From assembly GCA_021292165.1 (NCBI GenBank), contig CM037879.1, positions 269,509,160-269,573,159 of the forward strand: a stretch of 64,000 bases of DNA, written 5' to 3'. The notes beneath the pieces are model-generated. The model searched no databases. It was not told the DNA's origin and saw only the letters and a list, made by a program, of their open reading frames with translations. Source of the DNA: Shinisaurus crocodilurus (Eukaryota > Chordata > Lepidosauria > Squamata > Shinisauridae). This document shows, piece by piece, positions 21,726-35,162 of the stretch (the first letter of the stretch is position 1; the number at the start of each line of letters is the position of its first letter). A program made the position numbers and the translations under genes.

Positions 21726-24700
21726 TTGAGAAATCTGCAATGGATTCAAATGAGTTCAGATTTCTATGAATCTAACATGCGGATTCCATGGACTTGTGGA
21801 CCATTTTTTAACAGGGAGCAGGGCAGGATGTGTGGAATTTGTTGCAAACAGAAACAAAATTCTTGTACATCCCTAAAAAAAAATCTGACTCCGTCAATGG
21901 GTGGACAATGGAATGGGAGACTCCTGACAATCCACAAAACATAGACAGAATGGATTTAACAAAATCTGTACGTCCCTACAGTTATACGTGAGATATATGT
22001 CTTAGCAATATAAAAGGATAGTGCAGACAAGAGAATGTGAGGTTCCTACATTATACATTATAACAATGTTGTAGACACCCCACCCCACCCCACCCCAACG
22101 TTCAGACCTACATATTATCATCCTCCCATTTAGATCTTTTCAATAGAGCTTGAGCCATTTCAAAACTGGTGAATAAGCTTTGATTTGTCCTCTGAAATCT
22201 ACTGCTTTGGGTCTAGCACAAGGACATAACACAACTCAGCGAAGATGTACCAGTTCACACAAGGTATTAATTTAACCCTATCACCTATAAATGGCTTCTA
22301 AATGTTTTCCTACTTTTTATTTCTGGCTCAGCAACACACTAGCACATTTCCTGGTTATCACAAGGTGTTCTCTGCTATTTTGACCATAAGACAGGGGCAC
22401 ACACAAAAGCATTAAAGCTGTCTTTCATAGATTATTTATTTTGTATTACCTGGGAGATGGATGTAGATTTATTTTTGCTGTCAGCAAAATGAAACTTTTA
22501 AATGCTGACTACTTTTCTACCTACCTACCTCATATGAAGCCATATTATAGTAAAAATCAATGTGCGTTGGTTTGGCATACATACTGGCATTCAATAAACT
22601 AAAAAACAAACCAACCAAACACCTGGAAGGGAATAACTGGAATAAGTTCTATTGTGTTGCTCCAATCCCTACACCCTAAAGAAAACCTGAGGACAGAAAG
22701 TAAACATGGGAGCATTTGAAACAAGCTCATACAGTATTCAGATGTATTTTCAATCTTATACCTAGCCCTTCAACCTAATAAAGCTCTCAAGGCAGCTCTC
22801 AGTATATCTGAGATATCACTTTCATATATGGCAATTTTCTCTGTTTGTCAAATGTGTCTGGGAGCTAACAGAGGGTCACAGAGCTCATGAAGCTCTGCAG
22901 ATCACCAAAAGCTAGTTTTCTGATCACCTGTCTGTCTGATCTGAATTTGTAAGCAGCAATGCAGCCTTTTTCAGGGGGCTTCTCTTCACAGTTTAAGCTC
23001 TGAAATATAAGTAAAATGACCTAACAGAGTCAGACCAGGGTTCTATTTGCCAAATGGTGTCTAGAGTGGCAGTGGTGTTTCCCAACTTTAACTGGAGATG
23101 TAAGGGATTGAGCATGCACTATGCTCTACTGAACTATGGCAGGTAACGCACCTGGTGGCACCAAGTCACATTCTTCTCTACCACATCTGTCTGTCATGCA
23201 CGTACTTTTTTCAATGACCTCTTTAATAAAAAGTAACAGGGAAACCACTAGGTTTCTACTTGGCAAACAGTAGGTGATTGAATGGTTGTCTGTTAGGGCT
23301 TAGATATTGAATGGCTACTGCCTTTTCAAAACAAAGCAGTCAAATACATGCTGTCTATGTTCTCCAAAGCACTATGATGAAAGTCCTGATGTTAACAGTT
23401 TAATGCTATGCTTTGGATACAGGTGATGATAAATGGCTTAAAGGGTAGGTATGTTTGAATTGCCTCCTGGAATAGGTCAGGCTTGCTCTCCTATATCATT
23501 ATTGTTCTTTTCTTATTTAAACAACACAGACAGACTATGTTGTTCCTTCAACTACCTTTAATATTTAGCTAGATTATTTCTCAGCACATGTAGTGCAAAG
23601 ACAACATGTTTAGATAGTTCTCCTAAATGTTATATTCTTCTACATTTCCTCCCTTTTTCACTTCTGTCACATGGAGTGTTCCTGTTTTGGGTTCCAGCCT
23701 GCATGTTCCAGGTTCAAACAGGGCATACCTCCGCCTCCACCACCACTCTCCCTTGTTTCCATAGCTCCTGGAAGCTCAATGGAGCATGCAGTATTCATTG
23801 GGCTATTTTGGGGGGATCTCTCCCCTTCTGAGATATATACAGCTTGGGTGAATCCCGAGGAATACAGAATATATATATATATTTCACCCAAGCATGCACC
23901 TCCTTCTTGTTTTTCAGTGGCCCCACTTTGGTTCCTGTGCTGTTGGCACTCACTACCTGGGTTCACTGTTAGAGAGACAGAGATACTAGACCAAAGGTCC
24001 ACCTAGTCCAGCATTCTGAACAGCAGTCAAGCAGATGCCTCTAGGTGCTACAAGCAGGTCATGAATGTTATGTTCTTCCTCTATTGTTTCTCCCCAGCAC
24101 CTGCTAGACATATCTACCACCTCTGAACATGGAGGTTCTATTAACAAATCACAGCTAACAGCTGTTGGTAGCCCTACCATTCATGAATTTGTTATATCCT
24201 TTTCTCTTTTTTTGAGGCTAACTGAGCAACTGACAATCATCACATCTTATAGACAGGAGTGCAACGCTGCTAGTCTGGAGAAATTTCTGCTCTATTTGAA
24301 GATATGCCTGCAACATTTATTTATTTGAAAGTAGTTTTTATCTTGCTTTTCTATTATTAAAAATACTCAAAGCAAAATAGTCAAATATAAATCACATCAA
24401 CAATAGATCAATTGAACAGAACAGAACAAAAAACCTGAAATAACATGAGGGAGCGATCCAGTGGCCCCTAGACATTGTCTGAGGGGCCACAGGATTTTTC
24501 TGATTCCCAGATCCAAGGTTGGAGACTGTGCTCCAACCTCGGACTTGGGGATTGGAACTCTGACCCACCAACTCCGCCCTCTTTCAGCCATCATGGGAAG
24601 AACTGCACTGGCTGCTCTCTGAGGTCAGAAAAGTGACATTGGAGATGGGTAGAAGGGGGCGGTTCATGGACCAGGGGGGAGAGGAAACTGGAGCAGCCAT

Positions 24701-27539
24701 GGGTTGTTTAAGCATGCAAACTGGGTATGACTTGCTCAAAAACAAGGAAGCAAGCAACTGACAGTTAAAAGTATTCTTATTCCATTGTTTATTCATGCCC
24801 TTCTCCTACATTAAGAGATACAAACTGCTAATAATTAAAAATAGCAGATGTTGTCAAATATACAAAGAATAATCATGTTTCTGTGCACTTTAAAAACAAA
24901 ATAAAAACACTTGTTCTTCTTTTTTAGAATATTGAATGAAATTTTGTTCAGAAACATAGTTTTACTCATTCCTCACTAAATCGACTGACAGTCTAGCCAA
25001 CAGGTTAGTGAAGTAGCAGACACAGAAGGGCAGAAAGAACATTTAAAGTTGTTTGCATTCCCTTAGTTATAGAATACATAGAAATGACATTTAGCAATGA
25101 AACTAGACATGCTCATATTTAAAATGTGGCATATTTTTTCAAGACTTTAGTATGAAAAAGCTCTTGTAAGCACATAAAAGTTAATACCATTTCACATGGC
25201 ATCAGTCAGAAAAGAAGCATAATTTGCTGGACACATTCAAGGTTCTATTAAAGTGTCAAAGGAAATTGCATCAAGAGTCTAAAGGCACAACCTGAAGCTG
25301 TTTCCAGAATAAATTATACACTGCATATCCATATTACACTTGCATTCATTTCAATGGTAGGAGTAACTCATCAGATTAAGACAGACAGTAACATTATAAG
25401 CAATACTTTGCAACAGAGCTCAAAAAACCAAATATGGATACTTTAAGAAGCAGGGCTGATTCACATGAGTGTCTGAAGGTGGCCAGTTCCTTCTTGTGAG
25501 CTCAGATTGCAGTGTACACATGGCAAATGGATCATCTTAACACTTCATCATGAGCACAGATCACAATTTCACAAATTAATACAAACCTTTCCAACGTGGA
25601 CTAAGAAGCATCATGCCAAATTGCAATTTGTGCTCATGATGAACCAGCATGGATCTGCTCATCATTTTCGAACTATGTTGTGCAGGACCCTGAGATTCTA
25701 TGGAATTCGGCAATAGAAGATTGGAAACATGTGGGACCCAGCAGAAGTGCTCCTGATTAGGATTTCTTCATGACCAACCTAGGTCTCATCCATTTCTATG
25801 AGTCTACTCTAAGTAGGACTAATATTGGATACAACCCATAGTTGTCAGTACTCACTTTACTGAGTTTGCTGTTGGAAACAATGGACAAGTCTCTAAAAAG
25901 GCACTTATCTGTCACTACTGATCTTCTGCGACAAAGTACCATGTGAGAAGTGTTGGGGTGTATTCTACAGTGCACACTAAATTCATGCAGGGGCATCAGT
26001 AAGTCCTGCAGTCCAGAATAGTTTCCCAAAGGAAATAAGGCTGCATTCAGGAATGTACCCCTGAATCCTCTACAACTGCAGAGTTAGCACGGCAAACATA
26101 GATCTATGTGGAACGGTTTCCTGATCGTAGACTATCTGAATTCTGTCGACTCACGCTATAAATTTGTCACATGTACTCTGTTATCTGGGATGCAAAAGAA
26201 AGGCCAGCACCAAGTATGCTCGTGTGAAATGGCTGTCATTTTTGATTGATACACCTGCATTCTCAAATGAACAGCACAAGGCAGTATTCTCATATGCCAT
26301 GGAAAAAATAGGTTACACACAAAAATCTCATCAAACCATTCCGGGGGGGGGGGGGGGGGGAAGCAACCTAAAGATACCGAAGGTTTGTGCCAAGAATTCC
26401 TAAAATATTTCAGCAAGTGTTTCAGATTACAGAAGATTGTGGATGCAGTGCAACAACCAGTGTCATGCAGAATGCTCTATAATGGTGTGGCAGAAATTGC
26501 TCTAGTATGGTTGAAACCACTGCAACCATGTGGAGATCTGATTCACATAGTTTGCGGCATGCAGCTATACCCATGCGGGTTCATTTTCAAGTGGTGATTT
26601 CATTACTAGCAAACTTATGAATTGGGCCTTAGCTGGAACCTGTAAAGGACAACTTGAAGATGAATTCATTTTTTAACTGTGAACTAGTCTTCCTGTTAGT
26701 GAGACCACAAATGTTAGTATTAAAGGGGGAAAATAATACCTGGTGTTTAGGCATGTATTCTACATCAATACTTCCCAGTTATTTTATTTAGCAAGGTTTG
26801 TCAGAAAGTACATATTGCTTGATTGCCAGTAAAATAAATGCTTTTAATAAGGTGATCCTGCTATAAAATTCAAAATGAAAATTTGGAGAAAAATTAATAT
26901 GTGAGGCATAGCAGTGATTTTGTGGCATCACATTTATTAAATCATATTGCTCAGCATGAAATGTATGCTCTCAGTCTTGTCTGCAGTACTTCGAAACCTA
27001 ACCAGACTAGAGGAGAAAGCACAAAGCAGTGGCACCAAGAGGTAAAAGTATGTTTAACTAGCTTGTTTGTGAATCATTTTAAACCAAGTAAAGCCCGTAG
27101 CAAAATGTTCTCCCCCCCAGTTTTGAAATGGATTTTACAAGGACGTGTACCACAGCTGGAATGATCTGCACATGTAATGCTCATTAGTTTAATTCAATGA
27201 GCATATCAAACAAGGTGGATCTAAAATAATGGTGAGACAGACACAAGCAAAGACATGTGTTAAACTGCAGACAAAAGTGAAAATAACATTGAAAAACAGA
27301 TAATAAAATGAACACAAAAGAGTAAATTATGCTAGCTTCTGTAAGAAGCACCGTTTTTCATTTCAGAGCAGTGTAAAAATAATTGATTAGATATAGAATG
27401 CAAAAATATTGCAATTTGCCTGATTATTATCCTGATCCATCTGTTTTGGTGTACATTTGGTGGCTCCAACCTGCAAATAGAATTCCCTGCAAGTAGGAGC
27501 TGCCTCACTCATTTCAGCATTCTCTGTGTGTGATGTGAT

Positions 27540-27890
27540 CAGGGCTGGCATCAAGGGTAGACATGGTCAGGCACCTGCTGAGGGCTCTTATCTCACTAGG
27601 GGCCCACTGACAAGACTTGCTCTACTTCATCATCATTGCAACCTTCTCGCTCCCGTTTCTTGCTCTGGCCCAGACAACGATGGTGAGGAGCAGCAGCAGC
27701 AGATGTTACTGCCTGTTTGCTTACCTGCCTGTATGCAAGCAAGTGGTAGTAATTATGAGAAAGAAGAAAGAAAGAAAGAAAGAAAGGGGCAATAGCAGCT
27801 GATGCCAATGATGGTGAGTAGGCTCCCTAAGGGAGGGGGTCCATTGAGGATGTCTTGCTGAAGGCCCTCAAAAACCTGGAGCTGGCACTA
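27540..27890 (+). mobile_element. Non-autonomous hAT element
   Basis: It starts CAGGGCTGGCATC and ends GAGCTGGCACTA, flanked by 'gatgtgat' (27532-27539) and 'gatgggat' (27891-27898), 7 of 8 identical. It contains a (GAAA)n run at 27763-27786. No transposase. Confidence 0.7.
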
Positions 27891-29104
27891 GATGGGATTA
27901 TACATGAGAAACATCAGACTACAAGAATCAAGCCACTTTTTGCATGTTAAAATACATTGCAGAAAACAGAGCCTGGTAACTTTTTTTTTCACGTGGACAT
28001 TCTTGCTTTAAAAAATGTGTGCTATTTTAAAAATCTATGCATTAAAAATGATTGATATTTATGGCTTGCCAGCATGAAACAGCCACATATTACTTTCATG
28101 CTAGTCTTTCACTTACTGGCCAGGACTCAAGAGGACTTGAATATGTCTGGTGGGACTTTTACGTTTTTCTTCTTCTGTGAACTACAGATGTCACATGCCA
28201 TGCCACAAACTGCTTTGGAAAGTTTCCTCAGTTTCAGCAGTGGTTTGCTATTATTATGACAGATATACCCAGACTGCTCAATAGGAGGTGCTGCAGCAAG
28301 AAAAACTAAGGAAGGAGCTTGAACTTGAGCAAGCCTAATACATAACTCACTGTACCCTTTTAAATAACTGGAGCACTATTAAAACAGCCAAGCATGGGAC
28401 TATTGTTTGAGACACATGAATTGAAGCTGCAATTTGACATGTAAAAAAATAGTTGTCCAGTCCTACAGATCTTAGACACTGTAAATTACACTGGGCAGAT
28501 TTATGGGTGGGAGCTGGCTCCATAAGCAAGGCCAACAAACTACAGGGAAGACTACATATGGCCCATTCCACTTCTGTAACTTAAGAAACAAATACATAAA
28601 ACATTCTCGTACAGATTACATACTTTGGATGCTCCTATGTATCAGCACACATATATTTAATGCATTTCTCTCTGTGTAGCCCATAAACTGTATTTGATAG
28701 CATATTTCTGAGCCTACATACCACTATAAGAAAATTGGCACCTCAGTCCTAAACACAGATACTTGAAAATGTCCAATGGGATTAAATAGAGGTCACTTCT
28801 GTTTAATTAACTTAAAACTATGGATGCAACCCTAAACACATTTACTTGTGAGAAACCATTGGATTCCAGATAAATGTGATGAGAATTGAAATGTATGTTG
28901 ATAGGTGAGCAACTGAGCTTCTGATCATACTCCCCCCCCCCCTTCCTGGATATTCTTTTTACTTTTCATCTTTGAGAGACTGATACTAGAGTTGCTGTTG
29001 TCAAAGATATGATCCATGTTTGCAATCAATCACATTCTAGGAGATAAGATAACCAATATATTATTAAGGCTTAAACGTTGTCCTTGTTTGGGCATAATGC
29101 AAAA

Positions 29105-29249
29105 CAGATGGTTCGCAACCTCAGGTCCCCAACCTCAGGTCCCCAGATGTTGCTGACTACAACGATCATCCCCAGCCAGGATGGCCTTTGCCTCAGTGAT
29201 GATGAGGGCTGTAGTCCAACATATAGGCACCAAAGGTTGGGAACCACTG
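29105..29249 (+). mobile_element. Palindromic hAT MITE
   Basis: The ends 'cagatggttcgcaacc' and 'ggttgggaaccactg' enclose a palindrome of the type 'cagatgttgctgactacaa' / 'gctgtagtccaacatat'. It is related in layout to the 136-bp MITEs. A 'cctcaggtcccc' segment is duplicated in the left arm. No clear 8-bp duplication. Confidence 0.65.
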
Positions 29250-30879
29250 TGATAAACTATGGTTTAGCATAATGAGCCTGAGCCTGTGTGAGCCCTTCTT
29301 CCCTTCCTCTGGCATGTTTGTAAAGAATTTGGACGCTTCCGCTTCCATTTTTTACTAACCACAGCTTAACGTTACATCCAAACCTAGACTAAATCCAATT
29401 AGTCTTAACTATGGTTTGCTAAAACAAGACAACTTCAAACCTTGGCTTATAAAGCTGGCTTGTTTTAGTAAACCATAGTTAAAGATTTATCAGTTTACAG
29501 TCTGGATGTGTAACACTAAACTGTGATCAATCAAAAACAGAAGCATGGTTTAGCATTACATGCTAATGCAGTCACTGAAGTCACTGTTGATCTAAATCTG
29601 GAGGATAAATAGTTTGTAAAGGCTTACTGGTGCTATTAAACTTTGGACAGTTGACCATGCAGTGCCATTTTACAGTCTCCATTTATTTCATGGGACTTGA
29701 TACTAATCATTAATTATTAAGTGGCAGGTCACTTTTTGAGAATGGCTGTGCTAGTTGAGCTTAGGCATCCAAGAGTCTCGATGGTTCCTAGGGCTCTCAC
29801 TGCCAGTTATGGTAGCAGCAGGTGCTTTCCAAGAACACCGCATACCTTTCTCTCTCATTGGTAACAACAATACATGATATAGTGATCCAAAGCAGAAGAT
29901 TTTCCTAGCTCTGGAAATAAATAATTATATCATGTTATTGTATCAGTTTCCTCAAGTCTCTATATATCCTACATACATAGTCTGTGAGCAAGAAAGAAGA
30001 GATTACACAGTACAGAATTAGCTGACACATTCTGACAAACACTGGATTCCCTTTTACACCAGGGTAATTCCAAAGGACAATTCATATAATCCCTCCATGT
30101 GGAATAGACCCATGGATACAGTTTCATGGGCAAAATAACTTCTGACCCGATATTGCTAAGATTACAGGTGGCAATTTTCAATTCCAAGTGACAATTTGTG
30201 TAAGTGCAGGAAAAAATGTGTCACCACAAATGTGTCACCTGTAACTACAGATGTCCCAGATCATGTGGCTGCAATCACTGGTATTCCACATGGAGAAGTT
30301 TTCAGGTGCCTATGCCAGCTGTCATTAAGTCAGGCAAAAGCAGTATCTCAAACCCCACCCCTCCCATTTCTCTCCCCTGGAGGTACGAAGAAACTAGGGT
30401 GCTGCAAATCACCAGTGGGTTATTTAGTCTATGATTCAGATGGTTTTGTTCCCCAAGTACCAAGTACTTGAAACTGGGCCTAAGCTCAAGGCAGAGAGCC
30501 TTTCTGGGCCTGTTGCCAAAGGGAGTAATGTGGAAAGGATGAAAGTCTCTAGAGAATCTTTGCCCCCTGGTTTCTAGCATCATTTTGGAGGCTTCCTACT
30601 CTTATTTCTTCACCAGCCCGTCTGTTCCCACAATCTGCCGCCACCCCCAACCATGTTCTGGCCACCAACCACGGGCTCCTAATAGGGCCTGAATATTGCG
30701 TCACTTCCCCCACACACCCAGCTTAAATCTTGCTCCTCCGGTGCCCCCTTCTCCCCCTCCAGTGAGAACTCATCTCCCCCTTTCTTCTCTCTTCCACAGT
30801 CTTTTGTCTCTGTGCCACCTCATTCTTGGAGCTGCCTTCTCTGAGCTCACCTGGTTCTTTCCTGCTCCTGCTGAAACAG

Positions 30880-31040
30880 GCCTGTGGCTCACACTGGCTC
30901 AGCTTATCTGAGTGTGGAAAGCTAAGCAGGGTTAGGCCTGGTTATTACTTGGATGGGAGACCCTCCTCTAGTTTCCTGCATTGAGCAGGGGGTTGGACTC
31001 GATGGCCTTGTAGGCCCCTTCCAGCTCTATGATCCTATGA
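30880..31040 (+). mobile_element. 5S-rRNA-headed SINE with CR1 3' tail
   Basis: Plus-strand copy of the element at 6470-6634: 'gcctgtggctcacactgg', 'aagctaagcagggttaggcc', 'cttggatgggagacc', then 'ctcctctagtttcctgcatt' and the CR1 tail 'ggttggactcgatggccttg'. It ends in 'ctatgatcctatga'. Likely transcribed by RNA polymerase III and mobilised by CR1 machinery (inference from its parts). Confidence 0.85.
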
Positions 31041-31599
31041 ACCAAGCTTCTGTAATCCCTCCCTTCACTGTCCAAACTCTCCCTCCCCTGCAGAGTGTCT
31101 TTTTAGCTCTCCTGTTTGGTCAGCCTCTCCCTTTTTCCTCTCCTTCCTCCTTCCCTCCCCGGGTTCCAGCCTTTTCAGCTGCTCCTTGGTGACTTGGCCT
31201 CTTTGCCCATGCATGATGGTAGCTCCTCAGCTCTTCGCCAATCTTTATATTGTCTCATGAGTTCTCAGCATCCACACCTGAAGTCATCATTAACAGGTGC
31301 TGAAACTTGTGGCCACTCCAGACCAGCAGCACTATAACATTTCAAGGAGGTGACCATGCTGAGCATTAGCCCATAGATTAAATTTAAAGCACCGTATTTA
31401 ACATTTTTCTTTGTTGGAGACAAAGCAGACCTTTCATGCATACAATTGTACACCAGGATTGTAGCCACTGGGCATAAGGATAAAGTGGGATATAAACTTA
31501 ACAGAGAATCCTACCTATAGCTATGCAGGGGGGAAGGGGGGGAATCCACTGACAGAGCCACCACCAAATCCATTGCCCTGCCATTGCATCAGGAGGTAC

Positions 31600-31621
31600 T
31601 GTGTGTGTGTGTGTGTGTGTG
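31600..31621 (+). repeat. (GT)n microsatellite
   Basis: About eleven TG/GT units in otherwise unremarkable intron sequence. Confidence 0.9.
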
Positions 31622-32040
31622 GGAGGACAGGTTGTTCATTGTCCCTCCCTTTACTACAATGGGAGGGATTTTTTACCCAGCCTGGGGCATGTCAGGGAAA
31701 TGAGAGGACTGTATGTAGTATTGCCATGCCCACCCCCGACATGCTCTGAGTCCCTTGCCTTCTTGGAATACCACTAGTAGAAGACTGATGCCAGTGGAGC
31801 TTTCCGCAAGAGAGCCAGGAGAGTTTTTGGTGTTTTACATGTCATCTATTGGAAGCAGTAGTGCCGCTAGTGCTAGACCTTGGGGCCAAAGTTCAGGGCT
31901 CTGCAAGCCAAGCCCCCCCCCCCCAAATTGACCACCCAGAGAGTGGCAGGCGATAAGGGCATCAGGGTAGCAGAAGCAAACTCTATTTTATTCCTGTAAT
32001 CATTATGGGGCTATGATTTAAATGAGCTTAAAATGAACAA

Positions 32041-32088
32041 TGGCTGGCCAGATGGGCGATTAATAAATGTAATAAATAAATAAATAAT
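32041..32088 (+). mobile_element. L2 3'-end fragment
   Basis: 'ggccagatgggcgattaata' followed by an (AATA)n tail is the 3' tip of the L2 subfamily at 54051-54317. It lies just upstream of CR1 copy 2. Confidence 0.75.
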
Positions 32089-32149
32089 CAAACAAACAAC
32101 AGCACATGCTGTAGAGTATTTCTTTTAGCAGGGTTGGCAAACATGCTAA

Positions 32150-34470
32150 CATCCTCCTACAGAAAGTGGAGGAAGGAACTAGAGGATCGGCTATCCTTGA
32201 CCTGATTCTAACCAACAGAGACGAGTTAGTGGATAAAGTGGCAGTTTCAGGAACTCTGGGGGAAAGTGACCATGTTATACTTGAGTTCTTGATTCTAAAG
32301 GAAGCAAAAGCTGAGTGTAGCCAAATGCGTACCCTGGATTTTAGGAAAGCCAGTTTTAACAAACTCAGAACAATGATAAGTAAGATCCCATGGCAAGCGA
32401 CTCTAATGAGAAAAGGAGCCCAGGATGGGTGGGAGTTTTTAAAATAGGAAATTTTAAAGGCACAATTGCAAACAATTCCCACAAGGAAAAAAAGCAGAGG
32501 GCAACAGAAGATGCCAATGTGGCTTCACAATAAACTCAAAGATGACCTGAAAACAAAAAAGGACACATATAGGAAGTGGAAGGAAGGACAGGCTACAAGG
32601 GAAGAGTACAGGCAGGTAGCACAGAACTGCAGGAATAGTGTCAGGAAGGCTGAGAATGAGTTAAGGTTAGCGAGGGATGCTAAAAACAACAAAAAAAGCT
32701 TTCTTCAGATACATGCATAGTAAAAGACAGAGGAAAGAAATGGTGGTTCAACTACGCAATGAGGATGGCAAATTGATAACAGAAGACAAAGAAAAGGCAG
32801 AAGTGTTCAATTCCTACTTCGGCTCGGTCTTCTCCCAAAAGAGGGTCTATGACCCCCCTGGCAAACCTGATGTGCAGACTGAAGGGGCAGGATTGCAGCT
32901 TGAGATTGATAGGCAAATGGTCAAGGAGCACCTGATTACTTTGAACGAGTTTAAATCTCCAGGGCCTGACAAGCTGCATCCTAGAGTAATAAAGCAACTG
33001 CCAGAAGAACTCTCAGAACCACTGTCTATTATCTTTGAGAAATCATGGAGGACAGGTGAAGTGCCAGATGACTGGAGGAGGGCAAATGTTGTCCCCATCT
33101 TCAAAAAGGGAAGAAGGAGAAACCTGGGAACTATAGGCCATTCAGTCTGACATCAATCCCTGGGAAGATTTTGGAGCAGATTATAAAGAAGTCAGTCTGC
33201 AAGCACCTTGAAAACAATGCAGTGATTACTAGAAGCCAGCATGGATTTGTCAAGAACAAATCCTGTCAGACTAATCTGATCTCATTTTTTGATCGGGTAA
33301 CCTCCCTTGTGGACTATGGGAATGCGGTGGACATCATATATCTGGACTTCAGCAAAGCTTTCGACAAAGTGCCTCATGACATCCTGATTAGCAAGCTAGC
33401 TAAAAGTGGGCTAGATGGAACAACTATCAGGTGGATCCACAGTTGGCTACAGAATCGGACTCAAAGAGTGCTTATCAATGGTTCCTTCTCAAACTGGGGA
33501 GAGGTAACGAGCGGGGTAACACAGGGCCCAGTGCTCTTCAACATTTTTATTAATGACTTGGATGAGGAGGTGCAGGAATGATTATCAAATTTGCAGATGA
33601 CACAAAGTTGGGTGGAATAGCTAATTCTCTGGAAGACAGAAACAAAATTCAAAGATATCTCGATAGGCTGGAGCGCTGGGCCGAAAACAACAGAATGAAA
33701 TTTAATAGGGATAAATGCCAAGTGCTGCACCTAGGGAAAGGAAATCAAATGCACAGTTACAGAATGGGGGACACTTGGCTTAACAATACTACAAGTGAGA
33801 AGGATCTTGGAATTGTTGTAGATCACAAACTGAATATGAGCCAGCAATGCGATGTGGCTGCAAAGAAGGCAAATGCTATTTTGGGCTGCATTAATAGAAG
33901 TATAGCTTCCAAATCGCGTGAAGTGATAATTCCCCTTTACTCAGCACTGATTAGGCCTCATCTTGAGTACTGCATCCAGTTCTGGGCACCACACTTTAAG
34001 AAGGATGTAGACAAACTGGAGAGGGTTCAGAGGAGGGCAACAAAGATGATCAGGGGACTGGAAACAAAGCGCTATGAGGAGAGACTGAAAGAACTGGGCA
34101 TGTTTAGCCTTCAGAAGAGGAGACTATGGGGAGATATGATAGCACTCTTCCAGTACTTAAAGGGTTGTCACAAAGAGGAGGGCCAGGATCTCTTCTCCAT
34201 CATCTCAGTTTGCAGGTCACGCAATAATGGGCTCAAGTTACAGGAACCCAGATTCCACCTAAACATCAGGAAAAATTTCCTGACTGTCAGAGCAATAAGA
34301 CAATGGAACCAACTACCTAGGGAGGTGGTGGGCTCTCCCACTCTGGAGGCATTCAAGGTGCAGCTGGACAGCCATCTGTCGGGGATGCTTTGACCTGGAT
34401 TCCTGCATTGTTGGACTCGATGGCCTGGTAGGCCCCTTCCAACTCTACTTTTCTATGATTCTATGTAGAT
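32150..34470 (+). mobile_element. CR1 LINE, 5'-truncated (copy 2)
   Basis: The longest CR1 copy. The end of the endonuclease region is at 32166-32447 (SAILDLILTNRDELVDKVAV, SDHVILEF). A connector is broken by a stop and shifts (32466-33150, with FNSYFGSVFSQ and SPGPDKLHPRVIKQ). Then comes reverse transcriptase at 33171-33581 and 33578-34393. It carries the same missing-G frameshift as copy 1 and, in addition, an in-frame 12-bp deletion in the QGSVLGP motif near 33522. The 3' tip lacks part of the 'gagcagggg' stretch. It is very similar to copy 1 by eye over the shared region. Confidence 0.93.
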
Positions 34471-34730
34471 GTAGACGCAGTTGTAAAGCATGGAATGGTA
34501 CTAAAGTAATGCACAAGGAAGGCCATCTAAAGGGTGCCCCCCCCACTTAAGACCATTATTGTCCAGAGTCTAAAATTACCTAGCTGCACCACTGACTGGC
34601 AGAGCTTCATCCTCTTTCGCAGCACTTGTGCCACTTCCTGAGGCTCTTAGCTGGCTTGTCGCTGAGGTCAGGATTATGGCCTTACTTGCTAAAGTAATAT
34701 ATTTTGGAACACTTTTCAATTCACTGTTAT

Positions 34731-35162
34731 CAGGACTAGTGCAGGGCAGTTTGGCGCCCTAGGCTGGTTTATATTTAGCGCACCCCCTCTCGTGCGGGGG
34801 GGGAGGGATCCGGAGCAAAGCAGCCAGGAAATGCCTGCTTGCCCAGCACCCGCCCGCCCGCCCGTCTCCTCCTCCAGCAGCCGCTTTCCCCGCTGCCTAC
34901 CAGTTGCCGCCGCCGCGCGCGCTCCTGACCCGGCCTAGCTCCGGATGCAGAGGAAAGCCGAGCGCGACCGCGAGCCCGCCCGGCACCCGCAATCCCCCCC
35001 TGCACAGACCTGGTGGTTGCGGACCGGTGCCCTTGTCGGCGAGGCGGCCAGGCGGGGCAGGAGTGCGCCGATGGCGAGGAAGGAGCGCAGCATTTCTGCG
35101 CCCTCTTCCGCCACGCGCCCTAGGCAGCCGCCTGGGTCTGCCTAGCGGTAGCGCCGGCCCTG
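34731..35162 (-). mobile_element. GC-rich non-autonomous hAT (CAGGGCCGGTGC family)
   Basis: Inverted relative to 17186-17755. The left end reads CAGGACTAGTGCAGGGCAG, the right end GCGCCGGCCCTG, with exact 8-bp duplications 'actgttat' at 34723-34730 and 35163-35170. The interior is CpG-rich and differs from the other family members, apart from the subterminal 'gggcgccaaac' and 'gcctaggg' blocks. Confidence 0.92.

Noticed and set aside
26343..26360. Poly-G run as a possible quadruplex regulator
   Set aside because: A single homopolymer of 18 G (like those at 5462-5474 and 38142-38151) is typical of slippage or sequencing uncertainty; there is no supporting context.
30880..30960. A 5S rRNA gene
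   Set aside because: The 5' half is deleted and the 3' end is replaced by a CR1 tail; it is the head of a SINE.
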